Shown here in pieces: positions 8,203 to 17,044 of a DNA stretch of 64,000 nt. How positions within the stretch are numbered: position 1 is the stretch's first letter; each line of letters opens with the position of its first letter. The DNA is taken from contig CAVVPD010000006.1 of the NCBI GenBank assembly GCA_963750045.1, positions 196,135-260,134 on the forward strand, read 5' to 3'. This DNA comes from DASUAS01 sp963750045 (GTDB lineage: Bacteria; Actinomycetota; Acidimicrobiia; IMCC26256; DASPTH01). The notes below the pieces were generated by a model. It ran no database searches, was not told the DNA's origin, and saw only the letters and a program-made list of their open reading frames with translations. Made by a program: the position numbers and the translations under genes.

Positions 8203-9143
8203 TGCCCCGCGCGGTGGTCACCGGCGGCGCCGGCTTCCTCGGTTCGCACGTCTGCGACACGCTGCGCGCCGCCGACTGGGAGGTCGTCGCGGTCGACAAC
8301 TACGTCACCGGCCGCGCCGAGAACGTCTCGCACCTCGCCGACGACGCGGGCTTCACCATGGTGGAGCACGACGTGATCGGCGGGATCCCCGTCGAGGGTC
8401 GCGTCGACGCGGTCCTCCACCTCGCCAGCCCCGCGAGCCCACCCGAGTACCTCGCACATCCGATCGTGACGCTCGAGGTGGGTTCGATCGGCACCCGCCA
8501 CGCGCTCGACCTCGCGCGCGCCAACGGCGCGCGCTTCCTGCTCGCCTCCACCAGCGAGATCTACGGTGATCCGCTCGTGCACCCGCAGCCGGAGAGCTAC
8601 TTCGGGAACGTGAACAGCGTCGGCCCACGGTCGGTCTACGACGAGGCGAAGCGCTACGCCGAGGCGATCACGATGGCGTACCACCGCCTCTACGGGGTCG
8701 ACACCAAGATCGTGCGGATCTTCAACACGTTCGGACCGCGCCTCGGCGCCGCCGACGGGCGGGTGGTGTCGAACTTCCTCGCGCAGGCGATGCGCGGCGA
8801 ACCGCTCACCCTGTACGGCGACGGCAAGCAGACGCGGTCGTTCTGCTTCGTGAGCGACGAGGTCCGCGGTCTGCTCGCGCTCCTCGACTCCGTCTACGTG
8901 GGGCCGATGAACATCGGCAACCCCGACGAGTTCACGATCCTGGAGCTGGCCGACCTCGTGCTGGAGGTGACGGGCGCGCACGTCGAGATGGTGTTCGAGC
9001 CGCTCCCGACCGACGATCCCCGGCAGCGCCGTCCCGACATCTCGCTGGCGCAGGAAATCCTCGGCTGGCGGCCCACGGTCGACCTCCGCGAGGGTCTGGT
9101 CCGCACCCGCGACTGGTACCGGAGGCATGGTGGCATCACCTGA
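8202..9143 (+). CDS. UDP-glucuronate decarboxylase (UDP-xylose synthase)-like SDR
   Basis: A 313-residue extended SDR without a membrane anchor. It has VTGGAGFLGSHVCDTL, HLASPASPPEYLAHPI, STSEIYGDPLVHPQPESY, the catalytic YDEAKRYAEA, RIFNTFGPR, LYGDGKQTRSFCFVSD and a C-terminal DPRQRRPDISLA. The combination of HLASPASPP, ESYFGNVNSVGPRSVYDEAKR and QTRSFC(Y)V is characteristic of UDP-glucuronate decarboxylases, which form UDP-xylose using bound NAD. Its start overlaps the stop of ugd, which makes the substrate, supporting a UDP-glucose to UDP-glucuronate to UDP-xylose route. A dTDP-glucose dehydratase is the main alternative but fits less well. Confidence 0.88.
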   Translation: MPRAVVTGGAGFLGSHVCDTLRAADWEVVAVDNYVTGRAENVSHLADDAGFTMVEHDVIGGIPVEGRVDAVLHLASPASPPEYLAHPIVTLEVGSIGTRHALDLARANGARFLLASTSEIYGDPLVHPQPESYFGNVNSVGPRSVYDEAKRYAEAITMAYHRLYGVDTKIVRIFNTFGPRLGAADGRVVSNFLAQAMRGEPLTLYGDGKQTRSFCFVSDEVRGLLALLDSVYVGPMNIGNPDEFTILELADLVLEVTGAHVEMVFEPLPTDDPRQRRPDISLAQEILGWRPTVDLREGLVRTRDWYRRHGGIT

Positions 9144-9843
9144 CGACCAGGCACGGTTCCGGAAGCTCTCCGTGATCGTCCCGGTCTACGACGAGCGCAA
9201 CACGGTGGTGGAGATCGTGCGGCGCATGCGCGCGGTCGACCTGCCGGTGGAGCTCGAGATCCTGATCGTCGACGACGGCAGCACCGACGGCACCCGCGGC
9301 GTGCTGGGCCAGCTCGCCGACAGCACCGTGCGGGTGATCACCCACGATCGCAACCGGGGCAAGGGCGCGGCCATCCGCAGCGGTCTCGAGCAGGTCACGG
9401 GCGACCTCGTGCTCGTCCAGGACGCCGACCTCGAGTACGACCCCGAGGACTGGCCCAAGCTGCTGAACCCGATGCTCCGCGGGAAGGCGAAGGTCGTCTA
9501 CGGCTCGCGCTTCACCGGCGAGCGGCGCAACATGCTGTTCCTGCACTGGATCGGGAACCGCTTCCTGTCGTTCGTCACCAACGTCCTCTACAACACGACG
9601 CTCTCCGACATGGAGACCTGTTACAAGCTGTTCGACCGCACGGTGCTCGACGGCATCACCCTCCGGGCGATGCGCTTCGAGTTCGAGCCCGAGGTCACGG
9701 CCAAGATCTTGCGTCGCGGCATCCGCATCTACGAGGTGCCCATCTCCTACACCGGCCGCGAGTTCGACGAGGGAAAGAAGATCACCTGGCCTGACGGCTT
9801 CGTCGCCTTGTGGACCCTCGTGAAGTACCGCTTCGTCGATTGA
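9127..9843 (+). CDS. Family 2 glycosyltransferase, polyprenol-phosphate sugar synthase type
   Basis: A 238-residue cytoplasmic GT2 with LSVIVPVYDERNTVVEIV, the donor-binding EILIVDDGSTDGT, RGKGAAIRSGLEQVTGDLV, the metal-binding LVQDADLEYDPEDW, and the acceptor-side SDMETCYKLFDR and FEFEPEVTAKI. This pattern is that of dolichyl/polyprenyl-phosphate glucose or mannose synthases and related initiating transferases without membrane helices. The start overlaps the previous gene by 17 bp and the stop overlaps the TTG of the next. It probably charges a lipid carrier with a sugar for extracellular GT-C or flippase-dependent steps; the sugar cannot be read from the sequence. Confidence 0.88.
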   Translation: MVASPDDQARFRKLSVIVPVYDERNTVVEIVRRMRAVDLPVELEILIVDDGSTDGTRGVLGQLADSTVRVITHDRNRGKGAAIRSGLEQVTGDLVLVQDADLEYDPEDWPKLLNPMLRGKAKVVYGSRFTGERRNMLFLHWIGNRFLSFVTNVLYNTTLSDMETCYKLFDRTVLDGITLRAMRFEFEPEVTAKILRRGIRIYEVPISYTGREFDEGKKITWPDGFVALWTLVKYRFVD

Positions 9844-10728
9844 GCGCTCGCTTCGCCGCGGTCGTGGTCAACTACGAGGCCGGCCCGCTCCTGGTCGCGT
9901 GCGTTGAGTCGCTCCTCGCCGACACCGAGCGCGGGCCCGCCCGAGGTCGTGGTGGTCGACAACGGCTCGCGCGACGGCTCGGCTGCGTCGTCTGCGGCGG
10001 GCGTTTCCCTCGGTGCCGCGTGCTCGACCCCGGGGGCAACGTCGGGTACGCGGCCGCCGCGAACCGCGGCACCGCGGAGACGGCCGCCCCCTTCGTCGTC
10101 GTGTGCAACCCCGACCTCGAGGTGCGGCCGGGCACCGCGGCCGCGATGCTCGACCGGCTCGAGTCCGAGCCCGATCTCGCGGCCGTCGGCCCCGTGCTGC
10201 GCAACCCGGACGGTACGCAGTACCCGTCGGCGCGGGCCCATCCCGCGCTCCTCGACGCCGCGGGTCATGCGCTGCTCGGCCGGGTGTGGCCGCGGAACCG
10301 CTTCACCCGACGGTACCGCCAGCTCGACGTGGACTGGAGCCGGTGCCGCGACGTCGACTGGCTGTCGGGGGCGATGCTGTTCCTGCGCCGCGCCGCGGTC
10401 GACTCGGTCGGCGGGTGGGACGAGCGCTACTTCATGTACATGGAGGACGTCGACCTCTGCTGGCGGCTCCGCGCCATGGGCTGGCGGATCGCGTACGAGC
10501 CCGGCGGTGAAGCCGTGCACGCGCAGGGTGCGAGCACGGCGGCGCGGCCGTACCGGATGATCGCCGAGCACCACCGGTCGGTCTACCGGTTCGCGAGCCG
10601 GCGCTGGCGGGGTGCGCGGCGACTGCTCCTGGCCCCGGCCGCCGTGTTCCTGACCGGGCGCGCCCTCGGTGGAGATGGCGGCGCAGGCACTGCGGACCCG
10701 CCCCGACGTTCCGCGAGTCAGCGGGTAG
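9840..10728 (+). CDS. GT2 glycosyltransferase, rhamnosyltransferase-like (three frame breaks)
   Basis: A GT2 enzyme of about 295 residues. It starts SARFAAVVVNYEAGPLLVAC and later shows LDPGGNVGYAAAANRG, FVVVCNPDLEVRPGTAAAML, WLSGAMLFLRRAAVDSVGGW and FMYMEDVDLCWRLRAMGW, the hallmarks of bacterial rhamnosyl- and related transferases. The expected PPEVVVVDNGSRDGSA lies in another frame between about 9935 and 10005, and the natural end (VEMAAQALRTRPD...VSG) in a third frame after about 10667. Three one-base indels therefore restore an intact gene ending at 10728. The TTG start at 9840 overlaps the stop of the upstream GT2. The activated rhamnose made via rfbD is a plausible donor, by inference only. 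Confidence 0.83.
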
Positions 10729-10741
10729 CCTGCCACTCGCC

Positions 10742-11585
10742 ATGCCCCAGTCCCGGACTCGCTACCAACGTGCCGCCATGCGCTCGAAGTACCGCAAGCC
10801 CAAGCGGCGGCGGGGCGGATCGATGGGATGGAACGTCGCCATCGCGGTGGTGGTGATCGTGGGCGTCGTCGCGGTGGTGCTCACCCGCGGGAGCACCAAC
10901 GAGCGCGGGCAGCGGGCCTCCGGCGCCCGACCAGGCGGCCAACGTGGCGGGCGACCACTGGCACACCGCCCTCGACATCAACATCTGCGGTGAATGGCTC
11001 GACAACCCGCCGGCGTTCGAGAAGCCTGCCGACAACCCCAACCAGGCAGCCAACGCGGGGATCCACTCCCACGGCGACGGTCTCATCCACACCCACCCCT
11101 TCGTGGTCTCGGAAGAGGGCAAGAACGCCACCATCGGCAAGTTCTTCAGCTACGGCGGCTGGGGGCTCTCGTCGGACTCGATCGACCTGGGTGGTTCGAT
11201 CAGCACCGACACGCCCACCCAGTGGCCGGGGCCGAAGTCGGCACCGACGAAGACGAAGTGGAGCAACGGCGACGTGTGCCCCTTCGGGCAGTACAAGGGT
11301 GAGAAGGTCCAGCTCACGTGGGCGGTCGACGGGAAGCAGCACCGCGGCAACCCGGCCGACTACCACCAGCAGGACGGCCAGACCGTGGCGATCTACCTGT
11401 TGCCGAAGGGCGCGGACATGCCCTTCCCGGAGGCGGCGTGCACGGCGTTCAGCAACATCTCCGACCAGAGCTACGCGGCGCTGAGCAAGGATTCGCCGTG
11501 CCGAAGCCAGGCGACCACCACCACGACGCCGGGCGGGACGACGGCGACCACGGCGCCCGTGACCACCGCACCGGCCACACCGTGA
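10742..11585 (+). CDS. Membrane-anchored His-rich protein of unknown function (frame break near 10915)
   Basis: I do not recognise a named family. The protein has a basic N-terminus (SKYRKPKRRRGGS), one membrane helix (MGWNVAIAVVVIVGVVAVVL, about residues 29-48) and an extracellular domain that opens in a shifted frame with PDQAANVAGDHWHTALDINI. It contains a striking GIHSHGDGLIHTHPF segment, the paired Cys-containing NICGEW and GDVCPFGQYKG segments, and a Thr-rich tail (TTTTTPGGTTATTAPVTT). The clustered histidines (HWH, HSH, HTH) suggest metal binding. It sits between a glycosyltransferase and a sugar-nucleotide pyrophosphorylase, so an envelope role is inferred. One extra base near 10915 restores a single frame of about 280 residues. 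Confidence 0.75.
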
Positions 11586-11595
11586 ACGAGCTGCC

Positions 11596-12702
11596 GTGAA
11601 AGCCGTCGTCCTCGTCGGCGGAGCGGGCACGCGGCTGCGGCCGCTCACGTACTCCACGCCCAAGCCGCTCCTCCCGATCGCCAACCAGGCGTTCCTCGAA
11701 CGCCAGCTCGCGTGGTTGGCGTCCCACGGCGTCGACGAGGTGGTGCTCTCCTTGGGCTACCTGCCCGACGCGTTCGAGGCGCACTTCCCCGACCACCGGT
11801 TCGGTGACCTGAAGCTGCGCTACGCGGTCGAGGACCAACCGCTGGGCACGGCCGGTGCGATCCGCTTCGCCACCCGCGGGATCGACGAGCGCGTCGTCGT
11901 CTGCAACGGCGACGTCCTCACCACCCTCGACCTCGACGCGCTGGTCGCCTTCCACGACGACCGCGGCGCCGAGGCGACGATCCACCTCACCCAGGTCGAG
12001 GACCCGTCGGCGTTCGGCGTGGTCCCGACCCGCCACGACGGCGAGGTCGTCGCGTTCGTGGAGAAGCCACCCAAGGGGGTCGCGCCCACGAACTGGATCA
12101 ACGCCGGGACCTACGTGCTCGAACCGTCGGTGCTGGCCCGCATCCCCGATCGGCTGACGGTCTCGATCGAGCGCGAGACGTTCCCGCGCATGTTGGACGA
12201 GTCGAGCCGCCTCTACGCGATGTCGAGCGACGCCTACTGGATCGACATCGGCACTCCCGAGAAGTACCTGCAGGCCCACCGCGACGTGCTGGAGGCCGCC
12301 CTCGGCGGTGCACCGGCGCCGGGGGCGCGGGAGCGCTCCCCGGGGATCTGGGTGCAGGGCTCGCCCGAGATCCACGACGAGGCGCGGATCGAGGCACCGG
12401 CCCTGATCGGTGACGCGGCCGTCGTCGGCGAGGGCGCCCGCATCGTCGGATCCGTGCTCGGCGCGGGCGTCACGGTCGGTCCCGGCGCGCGACTGTTGCG
12501 CTCCGTCGTCCACGACGGGGCGATGATCCTCGACGACGCGGAGGCCATCGACTCGGTCATCGGCAAAGGGGCGACCCTCGGCGCGGGCGCCATCGTGTCC
12601 GACCAGACGGTGGTGGGCGCCGGGGCGACGTTGGCGCCGGGAGCGCGGGCCTCCGGCGCGCGCATTCGCCGGCCCGAGCCCGACGAAGCGAACGAGGACT
12701 GA
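11596..12702 (+). CDS. NDP-sugar pyrophosphorylase (mannose-1-phosphate guanylyltransferase-like)
   Basis: A 368-residue nucleotidyltransferase. The N-terminal catalytic domain begins KAVVLVGGAGTRLRPLTYST with the signature KPLLPIANQAFLERQL, followed by VCNGDVLTTLDLDAL, VVAFVEKPPKG and NAGTYVLEPSVL. A C-terminal left-handed beta-helix of hexapeptide-like repeats (about residues 240-350, for example GAGVTVGPGARLLRSVVHDG) completes a GDP-mannose pyrophosphorylase/RmlA-long type architecture. It forms an NDP-sugar from sugar-1-phosphate and NTP. GTG at 11596 immediately precedes the catalytic motif. manB at 29292 could supply mannose-1-phosphate. Base specificity (GTP, UTP or dTTP) is not determined by what I can see. 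Confidence 0.85.
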   Translation: MKAVVLVGGAGTRLRPLTYSTPKPLLPIANQAFLERQLAWLASHGVDEVVLSLGYLPDAFEAHFPDHRFGDLKLRYAVEDQPLGTAGAIRFATRGIDERVVVCNGDVLTTLDLDALVAFHDDRGAEATIHLTQVEDPSAFGVVPTRHDGEVVAFVEKPPKGVAPTNWINAGTYVLEPSVLARIPDRLTVSIERETFPRMLDESSRLYAMSSDAYWIDIGTPEKYLQAHRDVLEAALGGAPAPGARERSPGIWVQGSPEIHDEARIEAPALIGDAAVVGEGARIVGSVLGAGVTVGPGARLLRSVVHDGAMILDDAEAIDSVIGKGATLGAGAIVSDQTVVGAGATLAPGARASGARIRRPEPDEANED

Positions 12703-12705
12703 CCC

Positions 12706-13650
12706 GTGCGGGTGATGGTGACGGGCGGCGCGGGCTTCATCGGCTCGACGCTCGTGGATCGGCTGCTCGCCGAAGGGTGCGACGTCGACGCCATCGACGA
12801 CCTGTCGACCGGCGCGCTCGCCAACCTCACGGACGCGCGCGCGCAACGCAACCGGAAGTTCAGCTTCCACCGTCTCGACGTGCGGTCGCCGCAGCTCGCC
12901 GACATCGTCGCCCACCGCAAGCCGGAGGTCATCTTCCACCTCGCCGCGCAGCTCGACGTGCGGGTGTCGGTGGCGAAGCCGATCTTCGACGCCGAGATCA
13001 ACGTGCTCGGCTCGCTCAACGTGTGCGAAGCCGCGCTCGCCGCCGGCACCCGCAAGGTGGTGTTCGCGGGGTCGGGCGGCACCCTCTACGGCGCGCCCGA
13101 GAGCTTGCCGGTACGAGAGAGCCACCCGCAACGGCCGATCTCACCCTACGGCGTGTCGAAGAAGGCCGCGGGCGACTACCTGCACTACTACCGCGAGGTG
13201 CGCGGGCTCGAGTACACGGAGCTGGCGCTGGCCAACGTCTACGGGCCGCGCCAGGATCCCAACGGGGAAGCCGGCGTGGTGGCGATCTTCGCCGGTCTGA
13301 TGCTTGCCGGGCGCCAGCCCACCATCTTCGGCGACGGCGGCCAGACCCGCGACTACGTGTTCGTCGACGACGTCGTCGACGCCTTCGTCCGCGCCACGGA
13401 GAAGGGCGGCGGCCTGCTGATGAACATCGGCACCGGCGTGGAGACGAGCGTGCTCCAGCTCTACGAGTCCATGGGCCGCCTCGCCGGCTACACCGGAGCG
13501 CCCAACCGCGCGCCGGAGCGGGCGGGGGAGCTGCTGCGCTCGTCGCTCGACCCGGGGCGCGCCGCCATCCATCTCGGCTGGAAGCCCTGGACCGCGCTGG
13601 ACGACGGGCTGCTGCGAACCATCGACTGGTTCCGCGACCGCGGCGACTGA
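12706..13650 (+). CDS. NAD-dependent nucleotide-sugar epimerase (GalE-like SDR)
   Basis: A 314-residue extended SDR with RVMVTGGAGFIGSTLVDRLL, DDLSTGALANL, HLAAQLDVRVSVAKPIFDAE, GSGGTLYG, the catalytic YGVSKKAAGDYLHYYRE, NVYGPRQDPNGEAGVV and FGDGGQTRDYVFVDDVVDA. These match UDP-glucose/UDP-GlcNAc 4-epimerases of the short Gram-positive/archaeal type, which convert NDP-glucose to NDP-galactose forms with bound NAD. It lies four bases after the pyrophosphorylase and closes the envelope cluster. The stop is immediately followed by a strong hairpin facing the convergent GMC gene. Confidence 0.87.
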   Translation: MRVMVTGGAGFIGSTLVDRLLAEGCDVDAIDDLSTGALANLTDARAQRNRKFSFHRLDVRSPQLADIVAHRKPEVIFHLAAQLDVRVSVAKPIFDAEINVLGSLNVCEAALAAGTRKVVFAGSGGTLYGAPESLPVRESHPQRPISPYGVSKKAAGDYLHYYREVRGLEYTELALANVYGPRQDPNGEAGVVAIFAGLMLAGRQPTIFGDGGQTRDYVFVDDVVDAFVRATEKGGGLLMNIGTGVETSVLQLYESMGRLAGYTGAPNRAPERAGELLRSSLDPGRAAIHLGWKPWTALDDGLLRTIDWFRDRGD

Positions 13651-13682
13651 CGGCCGCGGGAGGGTTCGGCCTGCGGTCGGTC
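13649..13682. terminator. Probable bidirectional terminator between convergent genes
   Basis: GACGGCCGCGGG (13649-13660) can pair with CCTGCGGTCGGTC (13670-13682) across a nine-base loop. The stem is about 12 bp with one bulge and two G-U pairs. It begins at the stop codon of the epimerase gene and lies just before the 3' end of the GMC gene. No U-tract is present, as is common in high-GC actinobacteria. Confidence 0.5.
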
Positions 13683-13694
13683 CGTCAGCGTGGG

Positions 13695-15266
13695 CTACGC
13701 GGACGGTGCAGCACTGCCCGCGACGACCTTGGCGAGGTGGTCGGCGAGCCGCAGCGCGAGGGTCACGATCGTGAGCGTCGGCGGGTTGGCGCCGCTCGTG
13801 GGGAACACCGCGCTCCCGGCCACGTAGAGGTTGGCGACGCTGTGCACCTTGCAGTCTGCGTCGACGACGCCCTGGCGGGGGCTCGCGCTCATGCGGGCCG
13901 TCCCGATGTGGTGTGACCCGGTGTTGACGGCGTAGTCGAGCGCGCCGGCGCGCGTCGCGTCGGCGTCGACGAAGCCGCCGACGTCGACTTGCAGACGTCC
14001 GAGACCGCGTTGGCCGATCTGGCGGCCGACCACGCGCAACGTGCGGAGCATGCTGACCCGGTCGTCGGTGGTGAGGCGCCAGTCGAGCTGGATGCGGGGC
14101 ATCCCGAGCGCGTCCTTGGCGCGGACCAAGGTGACGCGGCTGGCGAGGTTTGGCTCCTGCTCGCAGAGCACCCGCGCCGACGCGACGGTCTGCACGTCGA
14201 CGCCCTCGGCGTGGAGGAGCTCGACCCCGCGTGTCACGTTCGGGTAGATCGAGTGGAGCCGCTGGTCGTCCGGCGCGAACGGGTACTCGAGCGTCACCTC
14301 GCACGCCCGTAGCTCCCGCCGCTGCATGAGCTCGGGGGCGAGGAGGAGCACGGCCTGCAGCGAGACATCGCGTGACTCGCCGTCGACCTCGAGGGTGTGC
14401 GATGTCGGCGTGTACGGCGCGAGGGCGGTGTCGGGGTTCGCCAACGCGACGGGACCGACCGAGATGTTGACGTGCTCCATGAAGCACCGACCCACGAGGT
14501 CATGCTCGTTGCCGATGCCATCGGGCCGGCGATCGTTCGACGCGAGGAGCAGCCGAGGCACCTCGAGCCCCCCGGTCGCGAGCACGAACGCCTGGGCCGT
14601 CGCGGTGAACGCGTTGCCGCCCAGCGTCTTCACGTCGACCCCGGTGACGGCGTTGCCGTCGTCGGCGAGGGCGAGGCGGGTGACGTTCGCCCAGAGCACC
14701 AGCTGCACGTCGATCGAGTCGACGATCTCGTCGTGGTACACCTCCCCGAACTGCGGCCGGCCGGTGAGCTGCACGATCGAGTGCGGAGTGGTCGGGTCCT
14801 CGAGCAGCGGCTGCTCGATGAGGCCCTGGTCGCGCCAGTACGCGAGCGAGTACTCGTACGGGCCCAGCCCCACGACGTCCTGCGCCGCCGCGTAGTACGG
14901 ATCGAGGTCGGCGCGGGCGATCGGCCACCCCGAACGCGCCACGTAGCTCCTCGCCTCGAAGTCGAGCTCCGGGAAGGGCCGGCAGAACCCCGACCAGTGA
15001 TTGGTGGTGCCGCCGAAGTAGCGCAGGCGGGGCGAGTCGAGCCCGATGTCGACCGCTGGGTCGATGGGGAGACCGACGGTCTTGCCTCCGTAGAGCGCCT
15101 GGGTGCGGTCGTCGAACTCGAAGCCGCCGCTCTCGAGCAGCAGCACCGAGTGCCCCGATCCCGCGAGCGCGTGGGCCAGGGTGATGCCCGCGGCACCCGC
15201 ACCGATCACGCACACGTCGGCGGCGAGCGTCGTGCCGCCGGAGATCTCGCGGGCGTCGAGGAGCAT
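13695..15266 (-). CDS. GMC family FAD-dependent oxidoreductase
   Basis: A 523-residue flavoprotein. The N-terminal dinucleotide-binding motif DVCVIGAGAAGITLAHAL (about residues 16-33) is followed by LLLESGGFEFD, RYFGGTTNHWSGFCRP, FVLATGGLEVPRLLLAS and a C-terminal YAVNTGSHHIGTARMSASP plus NLYVAGSAVFPTSGANPP, all typical of the GMC_oxred_C fold with a catalytic His (GSHHIGT). GMC enzymes oxidise alcohols, often sugars. No signal peptide is seen, but a small Tat-substrate gene ends three bases before its ATG, as in gluconate/fructose dehydrogenase-type complexes where the small subunit carries the flavoprotein across the membrane. Substrate unknown. Confidence 0.88.
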   Translation of the reverse strand: MLLDAREISGGTTLAADVCVIGAGAAGITLAHALAGSGHSVLLLESGGFEFDDRTQALYGGKTVGLPIDPAVDIGLDSPRLRYFGGTTNHWSGFCRPFPELDFEARSYVARSGWPIARADLDPYYAAAQDVVGLGPYEYSLAYWRDQGLIEQPLLEDPTTPHSIVQLTGRPQFGEVYHDEIVDSIDVQLVLWANVTRLALADDGNAVTGVDVKTLGGNAFTATAQAFVLATGGLEVPRLLLASNDRRPDGIGNEHDLVGRCFMEHVNISVGPVALANPDTALAPYTPTSHTLEVDGESRDVSLQAVLLLAPELMQRRELRACEVTLEYPFAPDDQRLHSIYPNVTRGVELLHAEGVDVQTVASARVLCEQEPNLASRVTLVRAKDALGMPRIQLDWRLTTDDRVSMLRTLRVVGRQIGQRGLGRLQVDVGGFVDADATRAGALDYAVNTGSHHIGTARMSASPRQGVVDADCKVHSVANLYVAGSAVFPTSGANPPTLTIVTLALRLADHLAKVVAGSAAPSA

Positions 15267-15269
15267 CGC

Positions 15270-15650
15270 CTACGCGCCGAGCGCGACCGCGGCCGCGGCG
15301 CGGGCTTCGGTGCGGGCGAGCTGCCAGCCCTGGACCGTGACCACCCGGCCGGACCGGAAGTCCTCGGTGATGGCCGGCGAGAGGTTGGGGAGCTGTGGCC
15401 GGAGGCCCTGTGTCGTGTCGATACCGGGGAGCCGAGCGAGGAGGAACCGGGTGTCGGCCTCCCGGGGGTGGGTCTCGAGGTACGCCTTGCCGAGCGCGAC
15501 GACACCGTCGGCCGGTGGCCCGGCGGCCGGCGCGGCGCCGGCACGGGCGGTGGGACGCACCAGGTCGTTGGTGAGCGCGGCGCCGGCGACGCTCCCGGCG
15601 GCGAGCAGGCCGACGAAGGTGCGGCGCCCGAGGCGGTGCTCCCCGATCAC
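15270..15650 (-). CDS. Small Tat-signal protein, probable GMC dehydrogenase partner subunit
   Basis: A 126-residue protein beginning VIGEHRLGRRTFVGLLAAGS. The twin arginines followed by a hydrophobic stretch and an AGAAPAAG-type region form a convincing Tat signal. The rest includes ADTRFLLARLPGIDTTQGL and SGRVVTVQGWQLARTEARAA, consistent with gluconate 2-dehydrogenase subunit 3-like helper proteins that accompany GMC flavoproteins. It ends three bases before the GMC start, so both are probably co-translated. The start is uncertain: GTG 15650 is used, but an in-frame TTG at 15680 lies eight bases after a TACGAT box (15694-15689) and would add ten residues. Function is assigned mainly from context. 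Confidence 0.7.
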   Translation of the reverse strand: MIGEHRLGRRTFVGLLAAGSVAGAALTNDLVRPTARAGAAPAAGPPADGVVALGKAYLETHPREADTRFLLARLPGIDTTQGLRPQLPNLSPAITEDFRSGRVVTVQGWQLARTEARAAAAVALGA

Positions 15651-15706
15651 CTCTCGACCTGGATTCCGGCGACTGGACAAGGCCCAGCATCGTACCGAGC
15701 GGACCG

Positions 15707-17030
15707 CTACCGGAAGGCGCGGAGGCGATCCAGGGGGACCGGCGGGCGGGGCCGGCCGACGTAGGCCGGGTCGGGCACGCCCACCACGACCATCGCGTGC
15801 GGGAGCCACCGGGGATCGAGGGCGAGCGCGTCGCGCGCCGCCTCCGCGCAGAAGATCGGTGCGGCCACCCAGCACGACGCGTACCCGGCCGCGGTGGCGG
15901 CGATCATGAGGTTCTCGACCGCGGCACCGAGCGACAACAGCGCCATGCCCCATTCGGCCCGGCGACGCCCCTCGTCGGGGTAGCGGTCCAGGCCGTCCCA
16001 GGTGAGGCATCCGAGCACCACGGCCGGTGCACCGGTGACCTTGGCGTGTGACGCCGCGACGAGCTCGTCGATGCGCGTCGGTGGCACGCTGTCGCCTTCG
16101 AGGTCGATCCGCCACTGCGCGCCCATACCCGCGGCCAGGCGCTCTTTGGCGTCCGGTCCGTCGACGATCACCCAACGCCAGGGTCGGGAATGGTGGGGTG
16201 CGGGGGCCGTGCAGGCCGCCTCGACGAGGCCGTCGAGCGCTTCCCGGGGCACAGGGTCGGGGAGGAACGCCCGGATCGAACGACGGGCGTCGATGAACTC
16301 GGGGACGCGCGACACCATCAGCGGAAGAGGTCGTCGGCGGGCGCGCGGACGAGGTCGCGCTGCGGTGCCCTCGCGCAGCCACGCGGGATCGAGCCCCCGC
16401 ACGATGGCGGCGGGCACCGCGGACGACTTGCCCATCACCAGCTCGGCTGCCGCTGCCACCTCGTCGGCGACCGCGACCTCGGTGACCTGCAGCTCGCGGC
16501 CGAGCGCGTCTTCGGTGCCGCGCAGGTCGACGACGGCCGCGAGCCCGCTCACGCCGATGGCCACGTCGGTGAGGCCGTTGCGCCACGGCCGTCCGAACGT
16601 GTCGGAGATCACCACGGCGACGTCGACGCCGCGCGTCGCGCGGGAGTGCGTCGCGGATGCGACGGGCCGAGAAGTCGGAGTCGACGGGCAGCAGGGCCGC
16701 CCACCCGTGGTCGACGTTGGAGAGGTCGATGCCGGCGTTGGCGCACACGAAGCCGTGACGGGTCTCGCTGATCACGAGGTCGCCTCGCCGGCGGAGGATC
16801 CGCACCGACTCCGAGTCGACCAGGAATCGCCTCGCGGCGCGGTCGTCGGGATCGATCTCCACCAGCCGGCGTTCCGCCTTCGACACGACCTTCTGGGTGA
16901 CGACGATGCAGTCACCGTCGAGGAGAGGGGTGAGCTGGGCCGCCGCGGCGTCGGCGATGAGCGGGGCGAGCGCGTCGTCGGGTCGGACCTCGGGGATGCC
17001 GTGGACGGGGATCAGGGTGAGGGGCTGCAC
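15707..17030 (-). CDS. fbiB: Coenzyme F420:L-glutamate ligase/reductase FbiB (frame break near 16640)
   Basis: A two-domain protein of about 440 residues. The N-terminal CofE-like ligase (about 1-230) has HGIPEVRPDDAL, DGDCIVVTQKVVSKAERRLV, SETRHGFVCANAGIDLSNVD and, after a frame change, VVISDTFGRPWRNGLTDVAI. It adds glutamates to F420-0. The C-terminal nitroreductase-fold domain (about 245-440: EFIDARRSIRAFLPDPVP, HHSRPWRWVIVDG, GMALLSLGAAVENLMIAA) corresponds to the FMN domain that in mycobacteria reduces dehydro-F420. The fusion is an actinobacterial trait. One extra base near 16640 breaks the ligase domain. Its GTG start lies 14 bp after fbiA, forming an operon. Confidence 0.93.
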
Positions 17031-17044
17031 GCGCGGGGACGGTC

